Assembly (NCBI GenBank): GCA_022600695.1
Contig: JAHZJY010000024.1
Span: 1-6,069 of the forward strand
DNA from: Actinomycetes bacterium
GTDB lineage: Bacteria > Actinomycetota > Actinomycetes > Mycobacteriales > Mycobacteriaceae
Length of the DNA stretch: 6,069 nt
Reading direction: 5' to 3'
In this document: one piece after another, positions 1 to 6,069 of the stretch
How positions within the stretch are numbered: position 1 is the first letter of the stretch
Layout of the letters: each line of letters begins with the position of its first letter
Notes under the pieces: model-generated
The model's input: only the letters and a program-made list of their open reading frames with translations
Database searches by the model: none
What the model was told of the DNA's origin: nothing
Made by a program: the position numbers and the translations under genes

Positions 1-549
1 CAGCCCGATCGTCGCCGCCGAACCCGCGTACACCCCCGATAGCAGTGGATCCACCGAGCGGGCCACCACTTGTTCCCCGAACCGCTCGGCAACCAGCGCA
101 CCCACCGCCGGGTCGTCGCCGCGCCGCCACATCAGTGGCCGTTCCGGCTCACCGGCCATCCGCGCGACGGTCGCCGGATCGACGAGCCCGGACATCGCCG
201 ACGGCGAACCAGGGATGCCGTTGACCGTCCCGGAAGGCAGCGGGTGCAGCCGCGAACCGCTGTAAATGCTGGTTCGCACGCCGGTGGGGACGATCTGTCG
301 GTCGGCGAGGCCGAGATCAGCCAGCAGCGCCGGCACCTCGGGTCGACGAGCCAGGAACGCCTCGGCCCCGAGATCCATCGGTTGGCCGCATAACGTCTCG
401 GTACGCAGAACGCCGCCGAGCCGGTCGGCCGGGTCGAACAGTGTGATCGTGGCTCCGTGTCCAACCGCTCGGCGGAGACGGTAGGCCGCCGCCAGCCCGG
501 AAATACCGCCGCCGACCACGGCATAACTGGGGCCGCGGCGGGAACTCAC
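1..549 (-). CDS. hemY: Coproporphyrinogen III / protoporphyrinogen oxidase, N-terminal part (cut by left window edge)
   Basis: FAD-dependent oxidase that aromatises the porphyrinogen ring late in heme synthesis. In actinobacteria the family is known to act mainly on coproporphyrinogen III (CgoX) in the coproporphyrin-dependent branch. The first 183 residues are present; the rest lies left of base 1. Visible are the dinucleotide-binding glycine motif [15 protein letters not shown] (residues 11-25), the end of the second strand with an acidic FAD-ribose contact in [10 protein letters not shown] (37-46), the PMDLGAEAF segment (57-65) and the family motif [10 protein letters not shown] (167-176). 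The start is GTG at 549-547, because the glycine motif needs a short N-terminus and the codon overlaps the hemE stop in GTGA. No Shine-Dalgarno sequence is seen before it, which fits reinitiation by ribosomes finishing hemE. The family is about 450-470 residues, so roughly 60% of the gene is missing. The family call is secure; the exact substrate is inferred from phylogeny. Confidence 0.93.
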   Translation of the reverse strand, partial: MSSRRGPSYAVVGGGISGLAAAYRLRRAVGHGATITLFDPADRLGGVLRTETLCGQPMDLGAEAFLARRPEVPALLADLGLADRQIVPTGVRTSIYSGSRLHPLPSGTVNGIPGSPSAMSGLVDPATVARMAGEPERPLMWRRGDDPAVGALVAERFGEQVVARSVDPLLSGVYAGSAATIGL

Positions 550-1604
550 AGCGAGTGCACCAGCGCCACCAAATCGGTTATAACGCCGGGGTCGGTGCCC
601 GGCAGTACGCCGTGACCGAGGTTGAAGATGTGCCCGGACGCACCCGACTGCACGGCCAGACGCGCATCATCGACGACCGCTCGGGCAATTCTGTCCACCG
701 CCGGCCATCCCGCCATCAGCACCACCGGATCGAGGTTGCCCTGCAACGCCTTTCCAGGTCCGACCCGGGCGGTCGCGTCAGCCAGTGAGGTTCGCCAGTC
801 GACGCCGACCACCGTCGCGCCGGCCTGCCCCATCGCACCCAGCAACTCCGCGGTGCCCACTCCGAAGTGGGTCATCGGCACGCCGTAAGCCGCCAACGCG
901 CTGAACACCCGCGTGCTGTGCGGCAGCACGAAGGTGCGGTAGTCGGCCGGCGAAAGGGTGCCCGCCCAGGAGTCGAACAATTGGACGGCGTCCACCCCGG
1001 CGTCGAGTTGGAGCCGCAGAAAGTCGATCGTGAGATCGGTGAGCAGTTCCATCAGCGCGTGCCAGGTGGATGTCTCGGCCAGCATCATGGTCTTGGTGCG
1101 CTCATGAAGCTTGCTGGGACCGCCTTCGATGAGGTAAGACGCCAGGGTGAACGGCGCGCCGGCGAAGCCGATCAGCGGTACCTCGCCCAGCGCGGCGACA
1201 AGCAGGCCGACCGCATCGCTGACCGGCTCAACCCGTTGCAGCCGAAGGGATTTCATCGCAGCCACATCGGTTGCGGTACGCACCGGGCTGGCTATCACCG
1301 GGCCGACGTCGGGCACGATGTCCAGGTCGACACCGGCCGCACGCAGCGGCACCACGATATCGGAGAAGAGGATCGCGGCGTCGACGCCGTGGCGGCGGAC
1401 CGGTTGCAACGTGATCTCACAGATCAGCTCCGGGTCGAAACAGGCCTCCATCATCGTGTTGCGGGCCCGCAACTTGCGGTACTCCGGTAGCGAACGACCT
1501 GCCTGCCGCATGAACCACACCGGGATCCGGCGCGGTGCGCGACCGGTCGCGGCGGCCAGGTAGGGCGCGTCGGGCAACGTGCGGCGGGTGTTCACCCCGA
1601 CCAT
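546..1604 (-). CDS. hemE: Uroporphyrinogen decarboxylase
   Basis: Cytosolic TIM-barrel enzyme that removes four carboxyl groups from uroporphyrinogen III to give coproporphyrinogen III, the substrate for the HemY encoded just downstream. With the start used here it has 352 residues, typical for the family. Signature 1, [15 protein letters not shown], is at 28-42 with the substrate-binding arginines R33 and R37. The catalytic aspartate is D82 in ILFSDI. Signature 2, [17 protein letters not shown], is at 146-162 with Y157. DSWAG carries S212, and the late histidine H331 is in NLGHGV. All expected active-site residues are present. The start is uncertain: ATG at 1604 or GTG at 1595 (giving MNTRRTLPD..., which resembles the mycobacterial N-termini I recall). 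Neither has a good Shine-Dalgarno sequence. The reading frame stays open upstream to 1982, but that extension is antisense to the DUF3000 gene and lacks family similarity. The stop TGA (548-546) overlaps the hemY start. Confidence 0.97.
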   Translation of the reverse strand: MVGVNTRRTLPDAPYLAAATGRAPRRIPVWFMRQAGRSLPEYRKLRARNTMMEACFDPELICEITLQPVRRHGVDAAILFSDIVVPLRAAGVDLDIVPDVGPVIASPVRTATDVAAMKSLRLQRVEPVSDAVGLLVAALGEVPLIGFAGAPFTLASYLIEGGPSKLHERTKTMMLAETSTWHALMELLTDLTIDFLRLQLDAGVDAVQLFDSWAGTLSPADYRTFVLPHSTRVFSALAAYGVPMTHFGVGTAELLGAMGQAGATVVGVDWRTSLADATARVGPGKALQGNLDPVVLMAGWPAVDRIARAVVDDARLAVQSGASGHIFNLGHGVLPGTDPGVITDLVALVHSL

Positions 1605-1697
1605 GCTGCCACGGTGTTCCCGGGCGGCATGCCGCGGTGGCACCTCCCCCGGCGCGCCTGTCGGCACGCCCCGCCGGATGGGGCTAGCGTCGAATAA
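1605..1697. other. Divergent intergenic spacer between hemE and the DUF3000 gene
   Basis: This 93-base spacer must hold the promoters for the leftward hemE-hemY pair and the rightward DUF3000-rnd pair. It contains a perfect 12-bp palindrome (1624-1635), a GGTG-G-CACC inverted repeat (1636-1644) and, at its right end, a TANNNT -10 for the rightward gene. For hemE no TANNNT hexamer is seen on the minus strand; the nearest weak match is CAGCAT at 1607-1602, seven bases before the alternative GTG start at 1595. I see no terminator and no RNA gene here. Confidence 0.7.
1624..1635. promoter_or_regulatory. 12-bp perfect palindrome, candidate operator in the divergent spacer
   Basis: GCGGCATGCCGC reads identically on both strands and lies 20 bases upstream of the hemE ATG and about 50 bases upstream of the DUF3000 -10. 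A dimeric regulator could bind here, but in DNA this GC-rich short palindromes also occur by chance, and I do not recognise it as a known operator (it does not resemble an iron box or heme-regulator site). Confidence 0.25.
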
Positions 1698-1698
1698 G
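1661..1698 (+). promoter_or_regulatory. Probable leaderless promoter of the DUF3000-rnd pair
   Basis: The hexamer TAGCGT (1685-1690) fits the mycobacterial SigA -10 consensus TANNNT. A purine start site is expected about 7-8 bases after its last T, which is A1697 or G1698, the first base of the GTG start codon. A weak -35 candidate, TCGGCA, lies at 1661-1666 with an 18-base spacer. The absence of any Shine-Dalgarno sequence before the GTG fits a leaderless transcript, which is common in mycobacteria. Confidence 0.6.
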
Positions 1699-2279
1699 TG
1701 ACCAGCCCGGAGCCGACCCAGTTCCGCGAGGCCGTGGCGGCCATGAACGCCGCCGAGGTCCGGCCGGAGATCGAGCTCGGCCCGATCCGCCCGCCTCAGC
1801 GCCTCGCGCCGTACAGCTATGCGCTGGGTGCCGAAGTCCGGCGCCCGGAGTCCGAGATCGTGCCGGAACGCTCGGAAGGTGACGCCTTCGGCCGGCTGAT
1901 TCTGCTGCATGATCCCGACGGCGCTGACGCCTGGGACGGAACCATGCGGCTGGTGGCTTATCTTCAGGCCGACCTCGACCACAGCGAGGCTGTGGACCCG
2001 TTGCTGCCGGAAGTCGCGTGGAGCTGGCTGGCGGATGCCCTGGAGTCACACGGTGACCAGGTCACTGCGCTGGGCGGGACCGTCACCGCCACCACCTCGG
2101 TTCGCTACGGCGATATCTCCGGCCCGGCCCGGGCTCACCAACTGGAGTTGCGGGCGTCCTGGACCGCCACCACCGTGGAGCTCGGCACCCATGTCCGGGC
2201 CTTCTGCGAGGTGCTCGAACATGCGGCCGGCCTGCCCCCGACGGGGGTCACCGACCTGGGTTCGCGGTCCCGTGCCTGA
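1698..2279 (+). CDS. DUF3000 family protein, function unknown
   Basis: A 193-residue soluble protein that I recognise as the actinobacterial DUF3000 family, which as I recall sits immediately before an RNase D/HRDC gene in mycobacteria (Rv2680 and Rv2681 in M. tuberculosis). The N-terminus has [11 protein letters not shown] (residues 9-19) and a conserved-looking [16 protein letters not shown] (32-47). The middle is acidic with a beta-rich feel around [12 protein letters not shown] tryptophan-rich helix, [10 protein letters not shown], follows near residues 104-113. The C-terminal half has alternating strands and the helix [11 protein letters not shown]. There is no signal peptide, membrane segment, cysteine pair or recognisable catalytic motif. 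The GTG start is supported by the -10 element directly before it and by the lack of upstream coding room. The stop is 17 bases before rnd on the same strand, so joint transcription is likely. A role in RNA metabolism is only a guess from the neighbour. Confidence 0.88.
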   Translation: MTSPEPTQFREAVAAMNAAEVRPEIELGPIRPPQRLAPYSYALGAEVRRPESEIVPERSEGDAFGRLILLHDPDGADAWDGTMRLVAYLQADLDHSEAVDPLLPEVAWSWLADALESHGDQVTALGGTVTATTSVRYGDISGPARAHQLELRASWTATTVELGTHVRAFCEVLEHAAGLPPTGVTDLGSRSRA

Positions 2280-2296
2280 TACCACCGGGGCCTGAT

Positions 2297-3571
2297 ATGG
2301 GCTCTGAGGAGGCGGACGCCGCGGTAGGCGAAGACGCACCCGATCCGGAACCGCTGCTCGCACCCGCGGAGGGCGTTCCGCCGGTATCGGTCTCTGTCGC
2401 CGAAATCGAGCGAGCCGCGGAGAAACTGGCGTCCGGTACCGGCCCGTTCGCGGTGGACGCGGAGCGGGCATCGGGTTTTCGGTACTCCAACCGCGCGTAC
2501 CTGATCCAGATCCGCCGTAGCAATGCGGGAACTGTGCTGATCGATCCGGTGAACCACGGCAGCAGCCCGATCGACGCCCTCCACCCGGTTGCCGAGGCCC
2601 TCGCCCAGGACGAGTGGATCCTGCATGCCGCCGACCAGGACCTGCCATGCCTGGCCGAGGTCGGTTTGCGTCCGCGAAAGCTGTACGACACTGAAATGGC
2701 CGGCCGGCTGGCCGGTTTCGACCGGGTGAACCTCGCCGCGATGGTCCAGCGCCTGCTCGGTCTGGGACTGGCCAAAGGCCACGGTGCCGCAGACTGGTCG
2801 AAACGGCCCCTTCCGGCGGACTGGTTGAACTATGCCGCCCTGGACGTCGAGGTTCTGATCGAGTTGCGCGGGGCGGTCGACGAGGTTCTCGCCGGGCAGG
2901 GTAAGACCTCCTGGGCAGCTGAAGAGTTCGAGTACCTTCGCGGCTCCGAGAGCGCCCCGACCCGCCGTGACCGCTGGCGGCGCACCTCTGGACTGCACAA
3001 AGTGCGCACCGTGCCAGGGCTGGCGGCGGTGCGCGAACTGTGGCGGGTCCGGGATCGGATCGCCCGGGATCGCGATATCGCACCCGGGCGGATTCTGCCG
3101 GACGCCGCGATCGTCGCCGCCGCGCTGGCCGATCCCAAGACGGTCGACGAACTCGTCGCGTTACCGGTCTTCGGCGGGCCCAAGCAGCGGCGCTCGGCCA
3201 AGGTGTGGCTGAATGCTCTGGCCGCGGCCCGCGACACCGATGACCCTCCCGAGATCGCCGAACCGCTCAGCGGACCGCCGCCCGCCTCGCGGTGGGGCCG
3301 GCGCAATCCCGAGGCGGCGGCGCGCCTGGACGCCGCCCGGTCAGCCCTTGCGGAACTGTCCCAGGAGGTGTCGGTGCCCCCGGAGAACCTGCTCGCTCCG
3401 GATCTGGTGCGTCGGCTCTGCTGGGAATGGGCGGACACCGGCGAGGCCGCCACCGCGGTGGAGACTTTCCTCAGCGATCATGAGGCTCGCGCGTGGCAGC
3501 GCACTCTGACCGTGCCGGTGCTGGCGGGTGCCCTGACCCAACTGCCCGCCGGCCCGGGGCGGAGCGGCTAG
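2297..3571 (+). CDS. rnd: Ribonuclease D-like 3'-5' exonuclease with HRDC domain
   Basis: A 424-residue DEDD-superfamily exonuclease predicted to trim RNA 3' ends (tRNA and other stable RNA precursors are the known E. coli RNase D substrates). The metal-binding residues can be placed: Exo [15 protein letters not shown] with D54 and E56, Exo [12 protein letters not shown] with D115, and Exo III NYAALDV with Y179 and D183 (the YxxxD form, hence DEDDy). All four carboxylates and the tyrosine are present, so it should be active. An HRDC helical domain spans about 236-312 and a second, related helical domain about 336-412; the first 30 residues are an acidic, probably disordered tail. The ATG at 2297 has only a weak GGGG six bases upstream, and ribosomes may arrive from the DUF3000 gene 17 bases before. 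The last four bases overlap the convergent dxs. Substrates in mycobacteria are not settled, and DNA processing is possible given the HRDC module. Confidence 0.93.
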   Translation: MGSEEADAAVGEDAPDPEPLLAPAEGVPPVSVSVAEIERAAEKLASGTGPFAVDAERASGFRYSNRAYLIQIRRSNAGTVLIDPVNHGSSPIDALHPVAEALAQDEWILHAADQDLPCLAEVGLRPRKLYDTEMAGRLAGFDRVNLAAMVQRLLGLGLAKGHGAADWSKRPLPADWLNYAALDVEVLIELRGAVDEVLAGQGKTSWAAEEFEYLRGSESAPTRRDRWRRTSGLHKVRTVPGLAAVRELWRVRDRIARDRDIAPGRILPDAAIVAAALADPKTVDELVALPVFGGPKQRRSAKVWLNALAAARDTDDPPEIAEPLSGPPPASRWGRRNPEAAARLDAARSALAELSQEVSVPPENLLAPDLVRRLCWEWADTGEAATAVETFLSDHEARAWQRTLTVPVLAGALTQLPAGPGRSG

Positions 3572-3586
3572 TCGATCTGCCGGGCC
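3551..3586. terminator. Inverted repeat spanning the rnd/dxs convergent stops, possible two-way terminator
   Basis: The arms GGCCCGG (3551-3557) and CCGGGCC (3580-3586) are perfect 7-bp complements with a 22-base loop that contains the shared stop CTAG almost at its centre. A competing smaller hairpin, CCGCC (3546-3550) with GGCGG (3558-3562), shares the left arm as its loop. No U-tract follows on either strand. Mycobacteria are reported to have terminator candidates without U-tracts, so this could end both transcripts, but the long loop makes it weak. The hairpin lies inside the last codons of both genes. Confidence 0.35.
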
Positions 3587-5475
3587 AGCGACTCGTCTCG
3601 AGCGCTCAGCGCGGCCACCCAACCGGTGACCTGACGGGCGACATGCTGTTCGGTGATCCCGGTGTCGGCGAGTATCTCGCCGCGCGCGGCATGGTCGAGG
3701 AATCGTTGCGGGATGCCGACGTCGCGACATGGGACATCGATATCGGCGGCGCGCAGTGCGGCGGAGACAGCTGCGCCGATACCGCCGTTTACGCCGCCGT
3801 CCTCCATCGTGACCACCAGTTTGTGCGTCCGGGCCATCGGTCCGAGTGCCGCCGGCACCGGAAGCACCCAGCGCGGGTCCACCACGGTCACACCGATTCC
3901 CTGACGACGAAGCCGACCCGCGACCTGGAGGGCCATCGTGACGAAGGAACCCACGGCGACCAACAGGACATCCGCGCCGAGTTCATCAGCCGGCCGTGCC
4001 AGAACATCCATCCCGGCGACCCGCTGAAGCGCTGGGATATCCTCGCCCACTTCCCCTTTCGGGAAGCGTACGACGGACGGGCCATCGTTGATGTCGAGCG
4101 CTTCGCCGAGTTCCTCGCGCAACCGCGCGCCGTCGCGCGGGGCCGCCACCCGGATACCCGGAACGATGTTGAGCAAAGAAAGATCCCACATGCCGTTGTG
4201 GCTCGCTCCATCATTGCCGGTGATACCCGCGCGATCGAGCACCAGGGTGACCGGCAGCTTGTGCAGGGCTACATCCATCAGGACCTGGTCGAAGGCACGG
4301 TTGAGGAACGTGGAGTAGATCGCCACCACGGGGTGCATACCGCCCATCGCGAGCCCGGCGGCCGAGGTCACCGCGTGCTGCTCGGCGATGCCGACATCGA
4401 ACAGGCGGTCACCGAAGCGCTCACCGAATTTCGCCAGCCCGGTCGGCCCCGGCATGGCAGCGGTGATCGCGACGATATCGCGGCGCTTGGCGGCGTAGCC
4501 GATCAACGCATCGGAGAAGACTGATGTCCAACCCGGTGCTGACGGCTTGGTGCCCAGACCGGTTTCCGGGTCGATGACACCGCACGCGTGCATCAACTCG
4601 GCCTCGTCGTTCTCCGCGGGCGCGTACCCCATCCCCTTGCGGGTGACCACGTGAACGACCACCGGGGCGTTGAAGCCACGCGCATGCCGCAGTGCGCTCT
4701 CCACCGCGTGCTCATCGTGTCCGTCGATCGGCCCGACGTACTTCAACCCGAGATCGGTGAACATCACCTGCGGCGCGACGGCGTCTTTGATCCCGACCTT
4801 GACGCTGTGCATGGCCTGATAGCAAACCTCGCCGAGCACCGGCAGGCCGCGCACCGCCCGGCGACTGCGGTCCAGCAGCCGTTCATACGCCGGTTGCAGC
4901 CGCAAACCCGCCAGATGGTCGGCCAGACCGCCGATAGTCGGTGCGTAGCTCCGCCCGTTGTCGTTGACGACGATCACCACCGGCCGCTTCGCCGCCGCGA
5001 TGTTGTTCAGCGCTTCCCAGCACATACCACCGGTCAGCGCACCGTCGCCGACGACGGCGACGACGTGCCGATTGCGCTGACCTGACAACTCGAAGGCCTT
5101 GGCCAGTCCATCGGCGTAGGACAGTGCCGTCGAAGCGTGGCTGGACTCGACCCAGTCATGGTCGCTCTCGGCCCGTGACGGGTAGCCGGACAGGCCGCCC
5201 TTGGACCGCAGTGTGTCGAAGTCATCGCTGCGGCCGGTCAACATCTTGTGCACGTACGCCTGATGACCGGTGTCGAAGATGATGGGGTCATGCGGCGAGT
5301 CGAACACCCGGTGCAGGCCGATCGTGAGTTCCACCACACCGAGGTTCGGCCCCAGATGACCACCGGTGGCCGCCACTTTGCGGATCAGGAATTGGCGGAT
5401 CTCCCCCGCGAGTTCGATCAGCTGTTCCTGGGACAGGTGCTGCAGATCAGCGGGGCCGCGGATCTGTTCGAGCAT
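3568..5475 (-). CDS. dxs: 1-deoxy-D-xylulose-5-phosphate synthase
   Basis: Thiamine-diphosphate enzyme that condenses pyruvate and glyceraldehyde 3-phosphate to DXP, the first step of the MEP route to isoprenoids (in mycobacteria these feed menaquinone and decaprenyl phosphate for the cell wall). It has 635 residues, a full-length homodimeric cytosolic enzyme. H40 lies in GGHLGPNLG. The ThDP motif begins GDGALTGG at 143-150 and closes with NDN at 171-173. H296 follows the loop [11 protein letters not shown]. The catalytic glutamate is E365 in [22 protein letters not shown] is at 414-417, H426 in the GASHNG segment, and R470 in VVRFPKG. The C-terminal transketolase domain, including [10 protein letters not shown], is complete. 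ATG at 5475 gives [15 protein letters not shown], matching mycobacterial Dxs1 N-termini I recall. There is no Shine-Dalgarno sequence, and a -10 element sits directly upstream, so translation is probably leaderless. The gene follows nhaA by nine bases and meets rnd tail to tail. Confidence 0.98.
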   Translation of the reverse strand: MLEQIRGPADLQHLSQEQLIELAGEIRQFLIRKVAATGGHLGPNLGVVELTIGLHRVFDSPHDPIIFDTGHQAYVHKMLTGRSDDFDTLRSKGGLSGYPSRAESDHDWVESSHASTALSYADGLAKAFELSGQRNRHVVAVVGDGALTGGMCWEALNNIAAAKRPVVIVVNDNGRSYAPTIGGLADHLAGLRLQPAYERLLDRSRRAVRGLPVLGEVCYQAMHSVKVGIKDAVAPQVMFTDLGLKYVGPIDGHDEHAVESALRHARGFNAPVVVHVVTRKGMGYAPAENDEAELMHACGVIDPETGLGTKPSAPGWTSVFSDALIGYAAKRRDIVAITAAMPGPTGLAKFGERFGDRLFDVGIAEQHAVTSAAGLAMGGMHPVVAIYSTFLNRAFDQVLMDVALHKLPVTLVLDRAGITGNDGASHNGMWDLSLLNIVPGIRVAAPRDGARLREELGEALDINDGPSVVRFPKGEVGEDIPALQRVAGMDVLARPADELGADVLLVAVGSFVTMALQVAGRLRRQGIGVTVVDPRWVLPVPAALGPMARTHKLVVTMEDGGVNGGIGAAVSAALRAADIDVPCRDVGIPQRFLDHAARGEILADTGITEQHVARQVTGWVAALSARDESLARQID

Positions 5476-5487
5476 CGGGTCAGTCTA
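5475..5487 (-). promoter_or_regulatory. Probable leaderless dxs promoter overlapping the nhaA stop codon
   Basis: On the minus strand TAGACT (5487-5482) fits the TANNNT -10 consensus, and six bases separate it from the dxs ATG, which places the expected start site on the A of the ATG at 5475. The TAG of this hexamer is also the nhaA stop codon. The hexamer 17 bases upstream is CCGAGC (5510-5505), which does not match TTGACA; mycobacterial promoters often lack a clear -35. The alternative is read-through from nhaA, which would leave dxs without a usable ribosome binding site. Confidence 0.6.
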
Positions 5488-6069
5488 CCCAGGGTTACCG
5501 CGGCGCTCGGGCTCAGCGGCATAGACGTCGGGGACACCATCATGGTTCGCATCGGCGGTCTCCAACTCGAATATCGAGCGGTAATGCCGGTTGCGGGCCT
5601 TCAGCACGAGGGCGGCCAGGACGGCGGCCAGCAGCGAACCGACAAGCACGGCAACCTTGACGACGGACTGCCGGGCCGGATCTGTTTCGTAGGCTAATTC
5701 CCCGATCAGCAGCGATACCGTGAATCCGATCCCGGCCAGCATCGAGACACCGAAGATGTCGATCCACCGCAGCGAGGCATCCAGGGTGGCGCGGGTTACC
5801 GCGGCTATCAGCCGGGTGACGCCGAATATGCCGAGGGTCTTGCCGACCACCAGTCCGCCGACGATCCCCAGCGCTATCGGGTCGCGGAGAGCGGTCACCA
5901 AACCGTTATAGCCACCGAAGCTCACCCCGGCCGCGAAGAACGCGAACACCGGGATGGCGAAACCTGCCGAAATCGGTCGCATCACATGTTCGAAGTGCTC
6001 GGCAAGACCGGGCCCGGCCTGAGCGGCCTGAGTGGCCTCAGCGGCCTGAGCGGCCTGAGTGGCCTCAGC
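5485..6069 (-). CDS. nhaA: Na+/H+ antiporter NhaA, C-terminal part (cut by right window edge)
   Basis: Inner-membrane antiporter that exports Na+ (or Li+) in exchange for protons, for pH and salt homeostasis. The last 194 residues are present; the N-terminus lies to the right of 6069, and the GTG/ATG codons at 5985 and 5982 are internal. The visible order is: a repeat-bearing hydrophilic linker, then [24 protein letters not shown] (TM IX in E. coli numbering), a segment ending in [11 protein letters not shown] (TM X), [24 protein letters not shown] (TM XI) and [18 protein letters not shown] (TM XII). The lysine in GKTLGI (codon 5841-5839) corresponds to the functionally important K300 of E. 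coli NhaA. The hydrophilic tail after TM XII ends with an EF-hand-like DANHDGVPD motif (5553-5527). The aspartates of TM V that bind the ion lie outside the window, so activity cannot be judged. The stop is nine bases before dxs. Confidence 0.92.
   Translation of the reverse strand, partial: AEATQAAQAAEATQAAQAGPGLAEHFEHVMRPISAGFAIPVFAFFAAGVSFGGYNGLVTALRDPIALGIVGGLVVGKTLGIFGVTRLIAAVTRATLDASLRWIDIFGVSMLAGIGFTVSLLIGELAYETDPARQSVVKVAVLVGSLLAAVLAALVLKARNRHYRSIFELETADANHDGVPDVYAAEPERRGNPG
6016..6069 (-). repeat. Two perfect 27-bp tandem repeats inside nhaA (six 9-bp units)
   Basis: Bases 6016-6042 and 6043-6069 are identical. Each is built of three near-identical 9-bp units, which on the plus strand read GGCCTGAGC, then GGCCTGAGT, then GGCCTCAGC. 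Units of nine bases keep the frame, and on the coding strand each 27-bp copy gives AEATQAAQA, an alanine-rich, glutamine- and glutamate-bearing stretch in the loop before TM IX. The array reaches the window edge, so its true length is unknown. Such an array can gain or lose units by slippage without breaking the frame. Confidence 0.95.

Noticed and set aside
132..524. A 130-codon open frame on the minus strand over the hemY region
   Set aside because: Arginine- and serine-rich out-of-frame shadow; the frame from GTG 549 gives the clear HemY N-terminus.
867..1490. A 207-codon open frame on the plus strand inside hemE
   Set aside because: Fully antisense to hemE, which has all catalytic residues; no recognisable protein.
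1605..1982. Upstream extension of the hemE frame by 126 codons
   Set aside because: It lies antisense to the DUF3000 gene, has no similarity to decarboxylases, and would make the protein far longer than the family.
2046..3083. A 345-codon open frame on the minus strand, antisense to DUF3000 and rnd
   Set aside because: Low-complexity arginine-, proline- and glycine-rich translation with no family resemblance; the plus-strand genes explain the region.
3450..3461. Perfect palindrome CCACCGCGGTGG
   Set aside because: It is inside the rnd C-terminal coding region where GCC ACC GCG GTG encodes ordinary residues; likely chance.
3493..4524. A 343-codon open frame on the plus strand, antisense to dxs
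   Set aside because: Its product is rich in R, G, H and D without any domain, and it mirrors the codon pattern of dxs, whose active-site motifs are intact. Long antisense frames are expected at this GC content.
5485..5985. A self-contained 166-codon gene starting at GTG 5985
   Set aside because: The NhaA homology (FEHVMRPIS and the linker) continues upstream without a stop to the window edge, so this codon is internal.
6028..6041. CTGAG/CTCAG inverted repeat with a four-base loop
   Set aside because: It follows from the two variants of the 9-bp repeat unit and is within coding sequence; no reason to treat it as a terminator or operator.

Overview
The window is high-GC DNA with dense, mostly non-overlapping coding on both strands. 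It looks like a mycobacterial (probably fast-growing Mycobacterium/Mycolicibacterium) chromosome core region. The basis is the protein sequences, which closely resemble what I recall of mycobacterial HemE and Dxs1, the gene order hemY-hemE / DUF3000-rnd / dxs, and two mycobacterial-style promoters with a TANNNT -10 directly before a start codon. No rRNA, tRNA, CRISPR array, insertion sequence or phage gene is visible. This is a housekeeping region, and I do not see a new multi-gene system in it.

Left part (1-1604, minus strand): the N-terminal 183 codons of the FAD-dependent porphyrinogen oxidase HemY/CgoX, cut by the left edge, and upstream of it the complete hemE (uroporphyrinogen decarboxylase). 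Their stop and start codons overlap in a GTGA, so the two consecutive heme-pathway enzymes are very likely translationally coupled. A 93-base divergent spacer (1605-1697) separates hemE from the next block and holds a perfect 12-bp palindrome and a probable leaderless promoter.

Middle (1698-3571, plus strand): a DUF3000-family protein of unknown function, then 17 bases later a ribonuclease D-like 3'-5' exonuclease with HRDC and C-terminal helical domains. The two probably form an operon.

Right part (3568-6069, minus strand): dxs, for the first enzyme of the MEP isoprenoid pathway, converges on rnd. The two stop codons share the palindrome CTAG, flanked by an inverted repeat that may be a two-way terminator. 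Upstream of dxs by nine bases is the 3' half of a Na+/H+ antiporter gene, nhaA, which runs off the right edge. Its stop codon TAG forms the first three bases of a likely dxs -10 element. The most unusual features are in NhaA: a perfect in-frame 27-bp tandem repeat that reaches the window edge, and an EF-hand-like DxNxDGxxD motif in its C-terminal tail.

The genes supply core metabolism (heme, isoprenoid precursors), RNA processing and ion homeostasis. They are neighbours rather than parts of one pathway, apart from the hemE-hemY pair.
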